A stretch of 64,000 nucleotides of DNA from Molossus alvarezi (Eukaryota > Chordata > Mammalia > Chiroptera > Molossidae): positions 163,050,290 to 163,114,289 of the forward strand of contig CM073885.1 in the NCBI GenBank assembly GCA_037176705.1, written 5' to 3'. Positions 34,901 to 47,510 of this stretch are shown here, piece after piece (the stretch's first letter is position 1; each line of letters starts with the position of its first letter). The translations under genes and the position numbers were made by a program. Below the pieces are notes generated by a model. The model saw only the letters and a list, made by a program, of their open reading frames with translations. It was not told where the DNA came from and did not search any database.

Positions 34901-37735
34901 TTCAAAAAATTTAAGAAGAAGGAAGACTTCCAGACTTGTTTTATGAGGCCAGCATAATTCTAATTCCAAAACCAGAAAAAGACATTACAAAGCAAGAAAA
35001 CTACAGGCCAATATCCCTGATGAACATAGACGCCATAATCCTGAACAAAATACTGGCAAATCGGACCCAGCAACACATCAAAAAAATTATTCACCATGAC
35101 CAAGTGGATTCATCCCAGGGATGCAAGGCTGGTACAATATTTGCAAATCAATAAACATGATACACCACATAAATACAGTCCACATGATCTTATCAATAGA
35201 TGCTGAAGAAGCCTTTGACGAAATCCAGCATCCATTTCTGATAGAAACATCAGCAATGTGGGAATAGAGGGATCATATCTCAACATAATAAAGGCCATAT
35301 ATGAAAGACATACAGCCAACATCATACTCAATGGACAAATATTTAAAGCATTTCTCTTAAGAACAGGAATAAGATAGGGATGCCCACTTTCGCCACTGTT
35401 ATTTAACATAGAACTGGAAGTCTTAACCACAGCGATAAGACTGAGAGCAAAAATAAAAGGGATCCAAATTGGAAAGGAGGAAGTGAAACTGTCATTATTC
35501 GCAGATGATGTGATACTATATGTAGAAAACCCCAAAGACTCCATCAAAAATTTACTAGACTTAATCAATGAATTTGCACAAGTAGCATGATACAAAGGTA
35601 ATGTCAAGAAATTGACAGCATTCTTCTTCACCAATGATGAACTCACAGAAAGAGAAACTAAGAAAACAATCCCATTTGATATTGCAGCAAACAAAATTAA
35701 GATACCTAGGAATAAACTGAACCAAAAAAGTAAAGGACTATTTGCAGAAAACTATAGGACATTGAAAAAAGAGAGGAAGATATAAAAAAGTGGAAGCACA
35801 TACCTTGTTCATGGATGAAAAGAACACAATTAAAATGTCCAGCCCTGGCCAGTTTGGCTCAGCGGTTAGAGCGTCGGCCTGCGGTCCAGAGAGACCCGGG
35901 TTCGGTTCCCGCTAAGGGCATGTACCTCGGTTACGGTTTGTCCCAGGCCCTGGTTGGTCGTGTGGGTGGCAGCCACTCGATGTGTCCCTTCACATCGATG
36001 TTTCTCTCTCTCTCTCCATTCCTCTCTCTCCCTCCCGCTCTAGCTGAACAAAAAATGGAAAAATGTCCTTGGGTGAGGATAAAAAATAAATAAATAAAAT
36101 AAAAATAAAATAAAATAAAATGTACATACTACCCAAAGCAATCTATAGATTCAATGCAATCCCCATGAAAATACCAACGACATACTTCACAGAACTAGAA
36201 CAAATACTTCAAATGTTGATATGGAACCAGAAAAGACGTCAAATAGCCACAGCAACCTTGAAAAAGAAGAACAAAGTATGTGGGAATCACATTACCAGAT
36301 TTCAGGTTATACTATAAAGCCACTGTAATCAAAACAGCCTGGTACTGGCACAAGAACAGGCATATGGACCAGTGGAACAAAACAGAGAATGCAGAAATGA
36401 CCCAAGGCAATATGCTGAATTAATATTTGACAGTCGTGGCAAGAGCATACAGTGGAGTAAAGAAAGCCTTTTTGGTAAATGGTGTTTGGAAAATTGGACA
36501 GCTATGTGCAAAAAAAAAAAAAATGAAACTAGACCATCAACTCACACCCTACACAAGAATAAACAAAATGGATAAAAGACTTAAATATGACTCATGAATC
36601 CATAAAAATCCTAGAAGAAACTGAAGGCAACAACATTTCAGACATCGTACGCAGCAGAATTTTCTCTGATACATCACCTAAGGCAACAAAAACAAAGGAG
36701 GGACATGGGACTACATCAAACTCAAAAGCCTCTGCACAGCAAAAGATACAATCATCAAAATGGAAAGGCAACCCACTCTGGGAGAGCATAATTGCCAATG
36801 ATAGATAAGGGGTTAATTTCCAACATATAGACAGTGTTCATACAACTCAACAAAAGGAAGACAAAGCACCCCATTAAAAAATGGGCAGAGGAAATAGACA
36901 CCTCTCCAAACAGGACATACAAATGGCTAAGAGACATATGAAGAAATGCTCACCATCACTAATCATCAGAGAGATGCAAATTAAAACTACAATGAGGTAT
37001 CACCTCACCCCTGTCAGAATGGCTGTCATCAACAAATTATCAAACAACATGTGTTGGCATGGGTGTGGAGAAAGGGGACTCTAGTACACTGCTGGTGGGA
37101 ATGCACACTGGTGCAGCCACTGGTGCATATTTTTATGGAAAACAATATGGTGTTACCTCAAAAAATTAAAAATTGAACTGTCATTTGACCCAGTGATCCC
37201 ACTTCTAGGAATATACCCTAAGAAGCCTGAAACACCAATCAGAAAGAATATAGGTACCCCCATGTTTGTAGCAGCACTGTTTACAATAGCTAAGATCTGG
37301 AAACAGCCCAAATATCGATCAGTGGATGAATGGATCAAAAGGCGGTGGTATATATACACAACGGAGTACTGTGCAGCTGTAAGAAAGAAAGATCTCTTGT
37401 CCTTTGCGACGACATGGAGGGACCTGGAAAGTATCATCCTAAGCGAAACAAGCCAAACAGAGAAAGACAAGTATCATATGATCTCACTTATTTGTGGAAT
37501 ATAATGAACATAACAGTCTGAGGAATGGGGTAGTCCTAGAGATCTGAAAGGGGGATACCGACTGACAATCCCCAAAAGAGTGGGTGGTGGGGGAGTGATA
37601 AACCCCAGAACTTATATGCATGTGTGCATGAAAAATGGCCATGGACAGCAAAGTTGGGGATAGGGTGGGGAGGGACGGGGAGGAGCGAATCAATGGGGGA
37701 AAAGGAGAAACATCTGTAACAAAATAAATTTTTTC
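31987..37735 (+). mobile_element. LINE-1 element C, 5' end present, internally deleted
   Basis: Starts with AAAATGGCAGC (YY1-like), followed by 5' UTR (to about 32750), ORF1 (32790-33600; coiled coil with EEVKNDISEIKNTLEGLNRR near 32990-33050), endonuclease (33720-34242), then a deletion of a few hundred bases at about 34242. RT (34800-35600, LFADD region at 35495-35515), ORF2 C-terminus and 3' UTR follow, ending near 37735. Stops and frameshifts make it inactive. A Ves SINE is inserted at 35842-36118. Confidence 0.92.
35842..36118 (+). mobile_element. Ves SINE, long-tail type, in L1 C ORF2
   Basis: Head GCCCTGGCCAGTTTGGCTCAGCGG, tail TGTCCTTGGGTGAGGATAAA plus (AAAAT)n, flanked by TTAAAATGT/ATAAAATGT. 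Confidence 0.95.
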
Positions 37736-37927
37736 AAAAATGTCCTCTGGTGAAAATAAAAAAATAAAAAACATCGATGAGAGAGAAACATTGATCTACT
37801 GCCTCCTGCATGTCTCCTACTAGGGGTCGAGCCCAAAACCCAGGCATGTGTTCTGACCCGGAAGCTAACCGGTGACCTCTTTGTACACAGGACGATGCTC
37901 AATCAACTGAGCCACAGCGGCCAGGCT
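37736..37927 (-). mobile_element. Ves SINE (minus) with a plus-strand Ves tail scrap before it
   Basis: 37736-37770 reads like the end of a plus-strand long-tail Ves (AAAATGTCCTCTGGTGAAAATAAA), then a minus-strand Ves continues to CTGAGCCACAGCGGCCAGGC at 37925. Confidence 0.8.
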
Positions 37928-38467
37928 ACTAGTGTGTGAATCTTACCTCATTGTAGATTAAATACAATTAAGTCACCCATTTCCAGCCCTTACAGGTTCC
38001 ACCACAGAGATCCATTCTTACCGGGGTCCCCACCAACAAGCTTGTATCTAAGTCCAGAAAAAAACATGTTATTACTTGATGTTACACAGGTACTTGATGC
38101 AGTTCATTACTCCTTTATTATATAGTCATCATTAGATAAGCAAACAAAACAAAACACCTCAATTCCATGACGACATGGCCACCTTGTCTCCTGACCTTCT
38201 CCTCTCTCAGGTGGACCCTCTTAGGTAAACCTTCTCATACTTCTTTCTCAGCCTCCTCAGTTGGAATATTAATATTTGATTTGAACAAGGCTCCAAAACT
38301 AAACCTCATTTTCTTTTTCTATACTTTCTGCACCGATGATCTCACTCAGTTCATAGGCTTTAATTATTATCTATGCGTGGATCACCCCAAATGTTTTATC
38401 TGTGGCCCAAATAATTCTTCTGAGCTCAGATCCACAGAGAGACAGCTAAAGTTCATGATATCCAAGT
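37928..38467. other. Unique DNA, no gene recognised
   Basis: A plus-strand open frame of 134 codons (38167-38571) runs into the following Ves and shows no domain. I see no exon signals worth calling. Confidence 0.5.
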
Positions 38468-38665
38468 CCAGCCGGTGTGGCTTAGTGTTGAGCATCGACC
38501 CTGCACCAAGAGTTGCTTGTTCGATTCCTGGTCATGGCACATGCCCAGGTTGTGGGCCCAATTCCCAGTAGAGGGCATGCTGGAGGCAGCCAATTGATGT
38601 TCTCTATCATCAATGTTTCTATCTCTCTCTTCCTCTCCCTTCCTCTCTAAAATCAATAAAGGGGG
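38468..38665 (+). mobile_element. Ves SINE, classic type
   Basis: CAGCCGGTGTGGCTTAGTG head to CTAAAATCAATAAAGGGGG tail. Confidence 0.92.
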
Positions 38666-38742
38666 AAAAAAGTTCATAATATTCAATATTAATCTTATCT
38701 TCCCCCATTTCTTCTCCCAGAAAATCTTCTCCACTATCCTTT

Positions 38743-38937
38743 TTTTGTTAAATATGTTTTTATTGACTTTAAGAGACAGAGAAAGGGAGAGGGGGAGAGA
38801 GAAAGAAACATTGAATCCATTGGCTGCCTCCTGCATGCCCCACACTGGGGATCAGGCCCACAACCTGGGCATGTGTCCTGACCGAGAATTGAACCAGCGA
38901 CCTCTTGGTGCAGGGTCGACGCTCCACTATCCTTACT
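38743..38937 (-). mobile_element. Ves SINE, classic type
   Basis: TTTTTATTGACTTTAAGAGACAG tail side to CCTCTTGGTGCAGGGTCGAC; head truncated at the end. Confidence 0.9.
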
Positions 38938-39679
38938 TTAGTTTATAGAACTGGCCTTCACCTACTTGTTAAGCCAGAAATCTGAGAGACGCAGTTTTAA
39001 AAATACATGTGTGTATATAATAACACAAAATAGATTTATCAAGGCGATTGCATTCAGGAAAACATTTGAAAGCTAAATTTAACAGGTGTGTTGCTTAGAA
39101 AAGTATCTGTTACAAAGTAACTATTCTAAACTATTAGTAGTTATTGTAACTATGCTCTTTAACTCACCCTTTCATCCCTGTTCATCACTAATCCATCACC
39201 AAATCCTCTCATTTTTATTCCCTAAATGTATCATTATTTCCGCTATGTCCCTCCAATCCTTCCACTGACCTTCCTAGACCAGGACATCTCTCACCTGGAC
39301 CTCTGGCAGCCTCTGTTTTAATGGAACCCTTGCCCTTTTCAGATGTTTCCCTACCTCGCCTTCCAGTTGACTTCTTCCCAAAGACAAGGTGATGAGGTCA
39401 GCACCACTCCCTCCTGCAACGCAGCCTGCACAATATTCCAGGATCAAACGCTTTGCCTGGCGCTGCATCTTGCACACAAACAGCCACGTCAGGCTCCCAT
39501 TGTCAACGTATCCAGCTGCCATCGTGTCTCAGGGACGCCTCCCACCAGGGTCCTCTTTAGTCCTCTGCCGAACACAAAACTAACTCCCTCGTGCTGCTGT
39601 TTCCTGTCGACCGGTTACCAATTTTCTGTCTAAATGTACAGTTTATATTCTCCAGGAAGCTTCACACTGCCTTCCCATC
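38938..39679. other. Unique DNA, no gene recognised
   Basis: Open frames of 60-96 codons occur around 39274-39633 on both strands, without recognisable product. Confidence 0.45.
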
Positions 39680-39931
39680 AGCAGTTTCCAAGCTGTAAGT
39701 TGTGGCCCGCAGTGGGCTATGGAGTCAGCATGGTGCATCTCTGGTCAGCAGACTTTCAAAGCTGTGGAATGTTATGCCATGTCGATTGGGGTAATAAGAC
39801 ATGACATGCCATTAAAGTGAGGTATTTTTATAAATTTGTGTGTATGGGGGGAAGGGTTGTGATAAAAGAAAGTATCTTTTTCTTACTGTGAGTCACATTT
39901 AAAATTAAGTTTAAAAACCATTGTTCTAAGG
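39680..39931 (-). mobile_element. Possible ancient hAT (MER/Charlie-like) relic
   Basis: CAGTTTCCAAGCTGTAAGTTGTGGCCCGCAGTGGGCTAT and the far end TTTAAAAACCATTGTTCTAA resemble old hAT relics whose ends read as inverted repeats. Orientation and family are uncertain. Confidence 0.35.
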
Positions 39932-41052
39932 GGTCACCACTTATGGGCTTGCACAACACTGGTCTTTAGTGAAGTGAACCCCTCCAGCTGTTCCTTGAAC
40001 ACCTGCAATGTTAGTGTCCGTCCGTCTTCCAGACCATGTAGGAAATACAGCAAGTGAGGACAGCCTTCTTACACAGTGCGTCTGAACAGAAACCCCTGTA
40101 AATAACAGATCACTTTCCAACGTCAAGCCTGCATCACCGAGGGCTCCTTTCCTGGCGCTGATGGGGCAACCGTGATGGGACTGTCAGGATGGACCTTGCG
40201 CCCTGCAGACCTCAGGGTTGGCAGCCCCTGAAAACAACCACGGGCCGGCACGCACACCTGCCTGGCCACCAGGTGAAGATTCTTTGCAAGTGACTCCTTG
40301 ACATGCGAAGTGGAGATGCCTCTGTCTCACTGCACTGTGTTAGTGGAGAAAAGATGCTTAGAACTGTGTCTGTCACATGGAGTCATTTTACAGGCTGTGG
40401 TTGCCTTTCTGTCTCCATCTCTTCCTTCTCCTGGCTGGTCGCCAAAAGGCTTCCTTAACACAGTTCACAGGTGCTATTCTAACAAGAGCATAATGTCATC
40501 AAACCCAATTCAAAGACAAGATACTCCAAACCAATAGCATCACAAAGCTTTTCTTATTGTTTTTTCTATCTTATTTATATTTTCTCTTACTTTCCTCTTC
40601 CTAGCGGAGCAAGCCACGATCTGGAGCAGTCTCTCTGGGGAATCCTGGGATCCACACTCCCAATTCTGAGTCAAGTTCAGATGTGGCATCTCTCCCCTCA
40701 GGGGGACTGCTTGCTGCTGGGTGTGGGAAGGCTGTCAGTGTCCCACAGATGATGTCTGTCAGCTGAGGGAACTCAAAGTATGTCTCCAAGGCAGACCCTA
40801 TGCTGCCTACCCCGAAACAGGCTTTAGGAAGTAACCAAGCAAATGTCGTGAAGAGGCTGACCCAACGAAATGTACTACTTTATTCCACCTCAGTTCAGGA
40901 CTATCAAGTCCACCACTGTCATTCCTTAGAATGTCCATAAGATTCTACACAGATAATCAGAAACAGGAAGAAGACAACAATTCAAGATTTCAGAACTCAA
41001 TGAAAGTTATAAGACTAGAAGCTTTCCAGTGCTAACAGACGTCTCATTATTA
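39932..41052. other. Unique DNA, no gene recognised
   Basis: Short open frames only. No repeat that I can name. Confidence 0.45.
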
Positions 41053-41296
41053 TTATTTTCTTTTATCCTCACCTGAGGACATATTTTTTTGTATTCATCT
41101 TAGAGTGGGAGGGAGAGAGGAAGGAAGAGAGAGAGAAACATCCATGTGAGAGACACACTGACTTGTTGCCACCCACAGGACCCCAACTGGGCCGGGGACG
41201 AACTGCAACCAAGGCAGTGCCATTAGCAGAAACTGAACCCATGACCCTCTGGTCCACAGGCTGACACTCTAACCATTGAGCCAAACTGGGCAGGGC
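41053..41296 (-). mobile_element. Ves SINE, long-tail type
   Basis: TTTTATCCTCACCTGAGGACA tail to ACCATTGAGCCAAACTGGGCAGG head. Confidence 0.93.
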
Positions 41297-41867
41297 ACAT
41301 AATATTTCAGCATAAATAACCGTACTTAGCAATTTCAGGGAGGTGGATTTATGCAGCTTGACCCTCTTCTGAACCTCTGGTTAACTAACTTCACACACTC
41401 CTCAGCATGGAAGATGTCCAGAAGAGATGACCAACGTCCCCAAACACCTCCAGAAAGTCACACTCATGCACCACACATCACGACTCACTCTTTACATTTT
41501 TCTCTTGCCATTTGAATAAAACTCTTTTTATCCAGGCATGCCTCTGTTTCTGGATGGCAAAGAGGAAAGGAAAATTGAGCATAATAGTTGGAAGAGACAT
41601 GACTTTGAAGCAGCATTACCTGTGAGCAATCTAGTCCTAAAGTCATCACAACCTTGATTTTCTCAGTGTGCGTATTTCATAACACGTTGAAACACTTTTC
41701 AAACCTGGTAACAGTATTTGAGCATATTCTTTATTTTAGAAAGTGTTATGCGGTTGAGCAAGGTCACATATTTTTAAAGCCATTGTACAGAGAATACACA
41801 GAATAACTGCAATTTCTCTTTATGTTAATAGAGTCACAAATACTTTAATGCTTTATAATTTTTTTGT
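41297..41867. other. Unique DNA between SINEs
   Basis: Nothing recognisable on either strand. Confidence 0.5.
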
Positions 41868-42069
41868 AACTTTATTGATTTTAGAGAGACAAAGGGAGAG
41901 GGAAAGAGAGATAGAAACATCAACAAGAAAGATCATCAAGTGCCCGCCTCCTGCATGCCCCCCACTGGGAATGGGGCCCACAACCTGGGCATGTGTCCTG
42001 ACTGGGAATTGAACTGGCGATCTCTTGGTGCAAGGTCAATGCTCAACCACTGAGCCACACCTGCTGGAC
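41868..42069 (-). mobile_element. Ves SINE, classic type
   Basis: TTTATTGATTTTAGAGAGACA tail side to CACTGAGCCACACCTGCTGG head. Confidence 0.93.
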
Positions 42070-42436
42070 TTAATAATTTATAATTTAAAATTCTTTTATT
42101 TTATTTTTATTTTTCTTATATGTTGTCACCAACAATGTATGTGGGTTCTGAACCCTCACTTTTTACATGAAGAGTATAAAGATATACTCTTTGGATAGTT
42201 TTCCCAAGAAATAAACTGAAGCCTGGCCTCCGTTTTCTTGTCTCTAATAACTGAGCATGTTCCTGCTATGTGAACTGAATACAGAATTTAGAAATATAAA
42301 CAAAGTTTGGTCTGAATTAGAAAACAAATATGGTATTTTTCAGTTGACTTGTTACGTCATTATCATCATCGCAGTACACCTCAACCTGATTCATCTACCC
42401 AACATACTTCATTTATTTCTTTATTTATTCATTTAT
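42070..42436. other. Unique AT-rich DNA
   Basis: No gene recognised; the 42257-42481 frame runs into the next SINE. Confidence 0.45.
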
Positions 42437-42671
42437 TTTTACTCCTCACCCGAGGATACTTTTCTATTTATTATCAGATAGAGTGGGAGGCAGGGAAGGA
42501 GACAGAGAGAAACATTGATGTGATAGAGCCACATTGACTGGTTGCCTCACTCATGACCCAACCAGGGCTGGGGACACCACAACCAAGGTATGTGCCCTTG
42601 ACTGGAATCAAACCAATGAATCCTCGGTGTGCGGGCCAATGCTCTAACCACTGAGCAAAACCAGCCAGGGC
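42437..42671 (-). mobile_element. Ves SINE, long-tail type
   Basis: CTCCTCACCCGAGGATACTT tail to CACTGAGCAAAACCAGCCAGGG head. Confidence 0.93.
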
Positions 42672-43956
42672 TAAACATGCTTTGTTTTAATTGAGTCCCC
42701 TCAGTCCCATTGTCTCACAGTAGAAATCAGACAGAGGCACCCCAGTCATTTTAGATAGAAATTTGACAAAAACCTCTTTTGCAGGAAGGTTGAATTTGAA
42801 TATATGTCTCCTATGTTTTACCAAAAACTGAAAATTTGCTGGAAAGATCTGTTCATTTGTAAAAGACTATATCCAGTTATACATACACACAATATTGGAT
42901 TTTGTGACATTTTGAATTAAATTTTCCCAAGGAAACATGAGACTAATCAAAAGTAAATTCATTAATGTTTGCCACAACTCATTTAAGGAATAAAAATCAG
43001 ATCGCTCATATTGTACACTTTAATAAATATCATATGTTTGAAAACAAATGATCAAACACTGTATTTTTGTTTACCAGACGTCTAATAGAGAATTTGGGTT
43101 GTTTCCTTTTAGGCCTGTTGAACTTGAAACATCTTTGATCAGCATAAAAAGATGGAGAAGGGAACATCATCGGAGTTTATCCCAGAAGGTGGGCGTCATT
43201 CTGGACACTGTCTATTTCTTACCATACTTAATGCTTCACCAGTACATACTGCGGAAAATAAAAATTAACCACGTAATATGTAATCACACTCGTTTTAAGT
43301 CATTTCCAGATCTTAGAGTCTCTAAAGCTCTAGATTTCTAAAGTACGGTCTCTCAACATCAGTTTCATCACTGGTGACATTCATCCATGTTGGGTGCAGA
43401 ACCGTGGAATACAAGTCATCTTCACTTCCTGACCTTAGGAACAGGGGAATGTATGTGTTTTACGTCAATTATACTTCACTACTTCTGATCCACAGTTTCT
43501 TTTCAATCACTGTGAATGTAGAGAATTAGTTAACTTGATGACAAGATAGAAAAACAGGATTAGGCAAAAGGCCCATCTCTGAAATCCCATGCGAGAGAAA
43601 ATGTCACCTGCCATTCTAATTTATTTTCCCATATCACTTAACTATCAAATGATATCGTTCTGATATTTAGAAGAAAGACCATGTGCATAAGAAATGTCAA
43701 GGCTTTTCTTTTTCTCCAAACACAACTTTATTTGCAGAAAACAGAACAACACAAATGCAGGTATCATGCAATTTGCTTTTTTTTTCACACTAGCAGTGTT
43801 GCCAGGAAACCTGCCTCCTTCTAATCTGAGATTTGTTACCTAGCAACCATCTGACAATTGTAAGGCTTAGGTGACCTGGATATATTTCAGATGGTTAACC
43901 CTTATACAACTGAGTTAATTATACACTTGCAAACTCTTAAGTTTCCTAGGTAAAAA

Positions 43957-43961
<5 letters not shown>

Positions 43962-44009
<48 letters not shown>

Positions 44010-44013
44010 TATA
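43962..44013. repeat. (TA)n microsatellite
   Basis: About 25 TA units with a single C interruption near 44003. Confidence 0.97.
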
Positions 44014-44615
44014 ATTGGAGTGGAATTTAATTTTAACTCAACAATTTAATAAGTTGATTTTCTTAGGGCATAAATTAAAGAATTGGAGTAATAGTGTGCA
44101 TTTTCTCATCTAGTACACCAAGTGACTCCTACAATGGAAGTCTTAGTGTCTACCTTTATTGTCTTGGTGATATGCATGCATGTTTGTCCAAAATCTGAAG
44201 GTCACAAAAAATCCTGAAAAATAAGATCATTGACATTACATCAGTGCGTCAATGGCTGACTCGGCCAGTGCTGAACAAAGACGTGTGCATCTGCCCAGTG
44301 TTCGGGAAAACAGTAATCTCAAATGCAAATATCGAGAAATAAAAATGATCACATCTGTTAAAAATAGTTATACTTCAAAAAAATTCAATCACTGGATATA
44401 TTATGGAAGCACTCCAAAAATGTGAGATAAAGAGAGGCTAGAAAATAATAAAATGCTTTACTGAATTCTGGCAACATTGTACCTTTAAAATGTTAATGTC
44501 CACTTGTAGGAACCAAGTGTTCAAAGCTCCTTCAAAAGATTTAAGCAATTATAAATAGAATACTTTTCATCATGTTAATCAAACTAAAGTTTTATATGGG
44601 TTGAAGTAGGAAAAA

Positions 44616-44642
44616 TGTGTGTGTGTGTGTGTGTGCGTGTGT
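44616..44642 (+). repeat. (TG)n microsatellite
   Basis: About thirteen TG units with one C interruption. Confidence 0.93.
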
Positions 44643-44836
44643 AGTAATTAGGAAGAAACTAACTGGATGCTTGTATATTTAATTTTTTAAGTATAAATTC
44701 TATCACTAAGGATATATTCTTCTAACAATTGAACAAATTTATTGTACAAATCAATTTTTTAAACCCTGAGTAAAAATAAAGACTCATTTGTAAATGGGCT
44801 AAGTGTTTGCAATATTGAAAGGTGGCCCCTAATGCC

Positions 44837-45052
44837 TGGCCACTGTGGCTCAGTGGATGGAGCGTGTCCCACAGACTGAGAGGTCCTGGTTTGATTCCTG
44901 GTCAGGGCACATGCCCGGGTGGCAGGCTTGATCTCCAGTAGGGGGCGTGCAGGAGGCAGCCAATGGGTTTTTCTCTCTCTCACATCAATGTTTCCATCTT
45001 TCTCTCTGTTCCTCTCCCTCTAAAAAATTAATAAAAACATTTTTTAAAAAGA
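44837..45052 (+). mobile_element. Ves SINE, classic type
   Basis: GCCTGGCCACTGTGGCTCAGTGG head to CTAAAAAATTAATAAAAACA tail. Confidence 0.93.
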
Positions 45053-45740
45053 AAAATGGTCCCTATTAATTGCAAAGAAAAACAGATTCTCCAAAGATAA
45101 CTGATTGTAAATGCTTATTTGAATATATAAAGCATCTGTTTAAAAACAATAAAATCAATTTGTATATTCAGTTAATGTATAAACTTGTGAATGTTATTCA
45201 ATGGATGGTTTCTAACTCAGTAAAATGTTTTATCAGAGCTCTTTTACGAACATTTAAATGGGAGCACACATGACCATATCTGCTAAGAGATTTGTATCAA
45301 ATGCAAAAAGAAGGAATGACAACTAAAAGAAAATCCAGAATTGAGTCAGCATGTCTGTTGTTACTTTTATTATAGAATGAAAATAAAAATATTCTCAAAG
45401 ATGGAAAGGAAGAATAAGAATCATAGTAACATGAAGGAAAAGACACAGTTGACAGAATGGGCGGGTGATTATCACCCTGCCATGCACCCCTAACCCTCGT
45501 ACCCTCTGTGGTGTGCAAATCTGAAACTCTGTAGGACAAGAAGGGGGAAGAAATCACCTTTAGTGGACACTGACTTTATCCCAGGCACTTTAAAGCTGAA
45601 CAGGACCACTGGGTTTTCACGTCAGAGAAACCCAGAGGCCGGGGCAGGCTGTGCACCCACAGAGATCTGTGTGTGGGCTTGGACATGGTACGGAATCTGC
45701 ATCAGACAGATATTTTCTTGTCAAAAGTGAAGAGCTGGAT
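45053..45740. other. Unique DNA
   Basis: No gene or repeat recognised. Confidence 0.45.
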
Positions 45741-45835
45741 GGCTGTATCTTGTTAAAATGGAATGAAATGATGCATGTCAAACACTCAGGACAGTGCCTG
45801 GCACATGGTAAGTGCTTGTGAAGTGGGGAGGAAGT
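45741..45835 (+). mobile_element. MIR SINE relic (3' part)
   Basis: AAATGGAATGAAATGATGCATGTC and ACAGTGCCTGGCACATGGTA match the conserved 3' half of MIR. Confidence 0.7.
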
Positions 45836-46855
45836 GAGGCTGAAGGAGGAAGTGCTGCAGGAAGGAACAAGCTCTGAAATACATGCTCCCAGATACTCTG
45901 ATGCTCTATCAGTAAGAAGTACAGGAGACTTTCAGTCAACGTCAACTCCACTCAATTTGAGTTTATTGACTCGTTTATAGTCTTGAAAACCTTTCAGAAG
46001 TAAATATAATTACTGTCAAAGAAACCTGTGACCAAAATAATTTTTGGACTTATTCATGTTGACTCATCTGGCAATCTTTAGAAGTACTTTTGTGCCGGGT
46101 CATTTCCAGATGCTGAGTCTTTGGAAGTCAGTCACGAAGACAGAACAGAGGCTGCAGGCCAGCATGAGGCTCAGACCCTTCCCTGTGCTGCTTTCTAATT
46201 GGAAACAGCAAACCAAACGCCCTGTCCCTGGTGGAGAGTTCACGGAGAATGCTAACAAGGGAGCCCAGTTCAAATCAGCATAAAATATCTAAGCCACAGA
46301 CTGAGTGCCGCTAGTTTCTAAATCCCAGGGGAAGTTAATGAAACCAAAATGTGGAGTATTCTTACACATATATTCAGTAATAACTGGCCAGGAGTGGGTG
46401 TTGGTTTTGTGCAAGCAATCAAGCTAAAATAATTACACTGCTTTGAGACCAGTGAGGACTCAAGTTAAAGGTTAATAGAATAGCACAGGCATTCAACGAA
46501 TATTTATGAAACATGTCCTAAGCATGAAACTGGAGGCCCTAAGTAGAAACGACAGGCAGGGTGGGCAGAATTACGAATGAACCTGCGCTGGGCCTGAGCC
46601 AGCCGGCAGTGAGAACCCAGTGCTGCAGGTGCTCCAGAGGAGAAAACAGGTGGCTGTGGATGCAGGTGAAAATGTAAGCATGCATCTCATCAAGACCTGG
46701 GGCATGGCCATTGGTCTCCAGTACAAGGCAACCAGAATGAAATGGTTTAACATGGCCCACGAAGGCCAGACACTGGGTTCAATATTACTCTGAGTGTGTG
46801 TCTGTGAGAATGTTTCTAGATGAAGTAACATCTGAACCTAGACTGAACAAAGCAG
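45836..46855. other. Unique DNA
   Basis: Open frames of 73-86 codons on both strands (46539-46831) overlap one another and show no domain. Nothing supported. Confidence 0.45.
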
Positions 46856-47210
46856 ATGCCTCCCCCTTGTGGGTGGGCCTCATCCAATCATGTGTGTGGC
46901 CTGCATCCAATCAAGTGGGTGGACCTCATCCAATCCAGTGAAGGCCTGAACAGAACACAAAGGCAGAGCAAAGGAGAATTCACTTTCTCTGTCCGATGGC
47001 CTTTGAGCTGGGGCATCCGTCTTCTCCTGCCTTTGGGCTCAGACCACAACTGACACTATCAGCTCTCCTGGGCCTCTGCTTACCTGCAGGCTTGGGGACT
47101 TCTCAGCCTCCATGATTATGGGAGGCTGTCCCTTATAATAATGATCATATGTAACACACACTTGTGCATCCTATGGATTCTGTTTCTCAGGAGAGCCCTA
47201 ACACAAAGAC
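46856..47210 (+). mobile_element. Ancient interspersed repeat, family not fixed
   Basis: Three spaced CATCCAATC words, CTTCTCAGCCTCCATGATTATG, then TTCTGTTTCTCAGGAGAGCCCTAACAC at the end. This order is familiar from an old eutherian repeat ending in ...CTCTGGAGAACCCTGACTAATACA, but I cannot name it safely. Confidence 0.55.
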
Positions 47211-47510
47211 AGATAATAAAGTAGAGTAAAGAGAGAGGTGTCTCAGGCTAAGAAAAATGCAGGAAAGGTCTCTCAAGCAGGATGGTGAGCAAGCTCTTGG
47301 TTCCAGACTCTGGAAGAGCTTCCATGGAGCTGGCACCAGGGATGCCGAGGGCAAGAGAGAGAGGTGAGGCTCAAGCAGCAGCTGGAACAAGATGGAAATG
47401 GAAGCTGCGGCCCACATCAGGGGCTTTAACTCCAATTGTAGGGCAGAGGGAGCTATTTACATGCTCTCGGCTCAGGCATGGCAGGATAGAAATGACTGTG
47501 TCTGGGACTG

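Larger units (their letters stand above)
42672..44836. other. 2.2 kb unique DNA with simple repeats
   Basis: A 97-codon plus frame (43048-43341) has no recognisable similarity. An RFX X-box-like site lies at 43835-43847, a (TA)n tract at 43962-44013 and a (TG)n tract at 44616-44642. No exon is supported. Confidence 0.5.

Noticed and set aside
38167..38571. 134-codon plus-strand frame
   Set aside because: Runs into a Ves SINE and has no recognisable domain or splice context.
43048..43341. 97-codon plus-strand frame with internal TTTTAG and TTTACCAG acceptor-like sites
   Set aside because: No similarity recognised, no paired donor, and AT-rich surroundings. Chance is sufficient.
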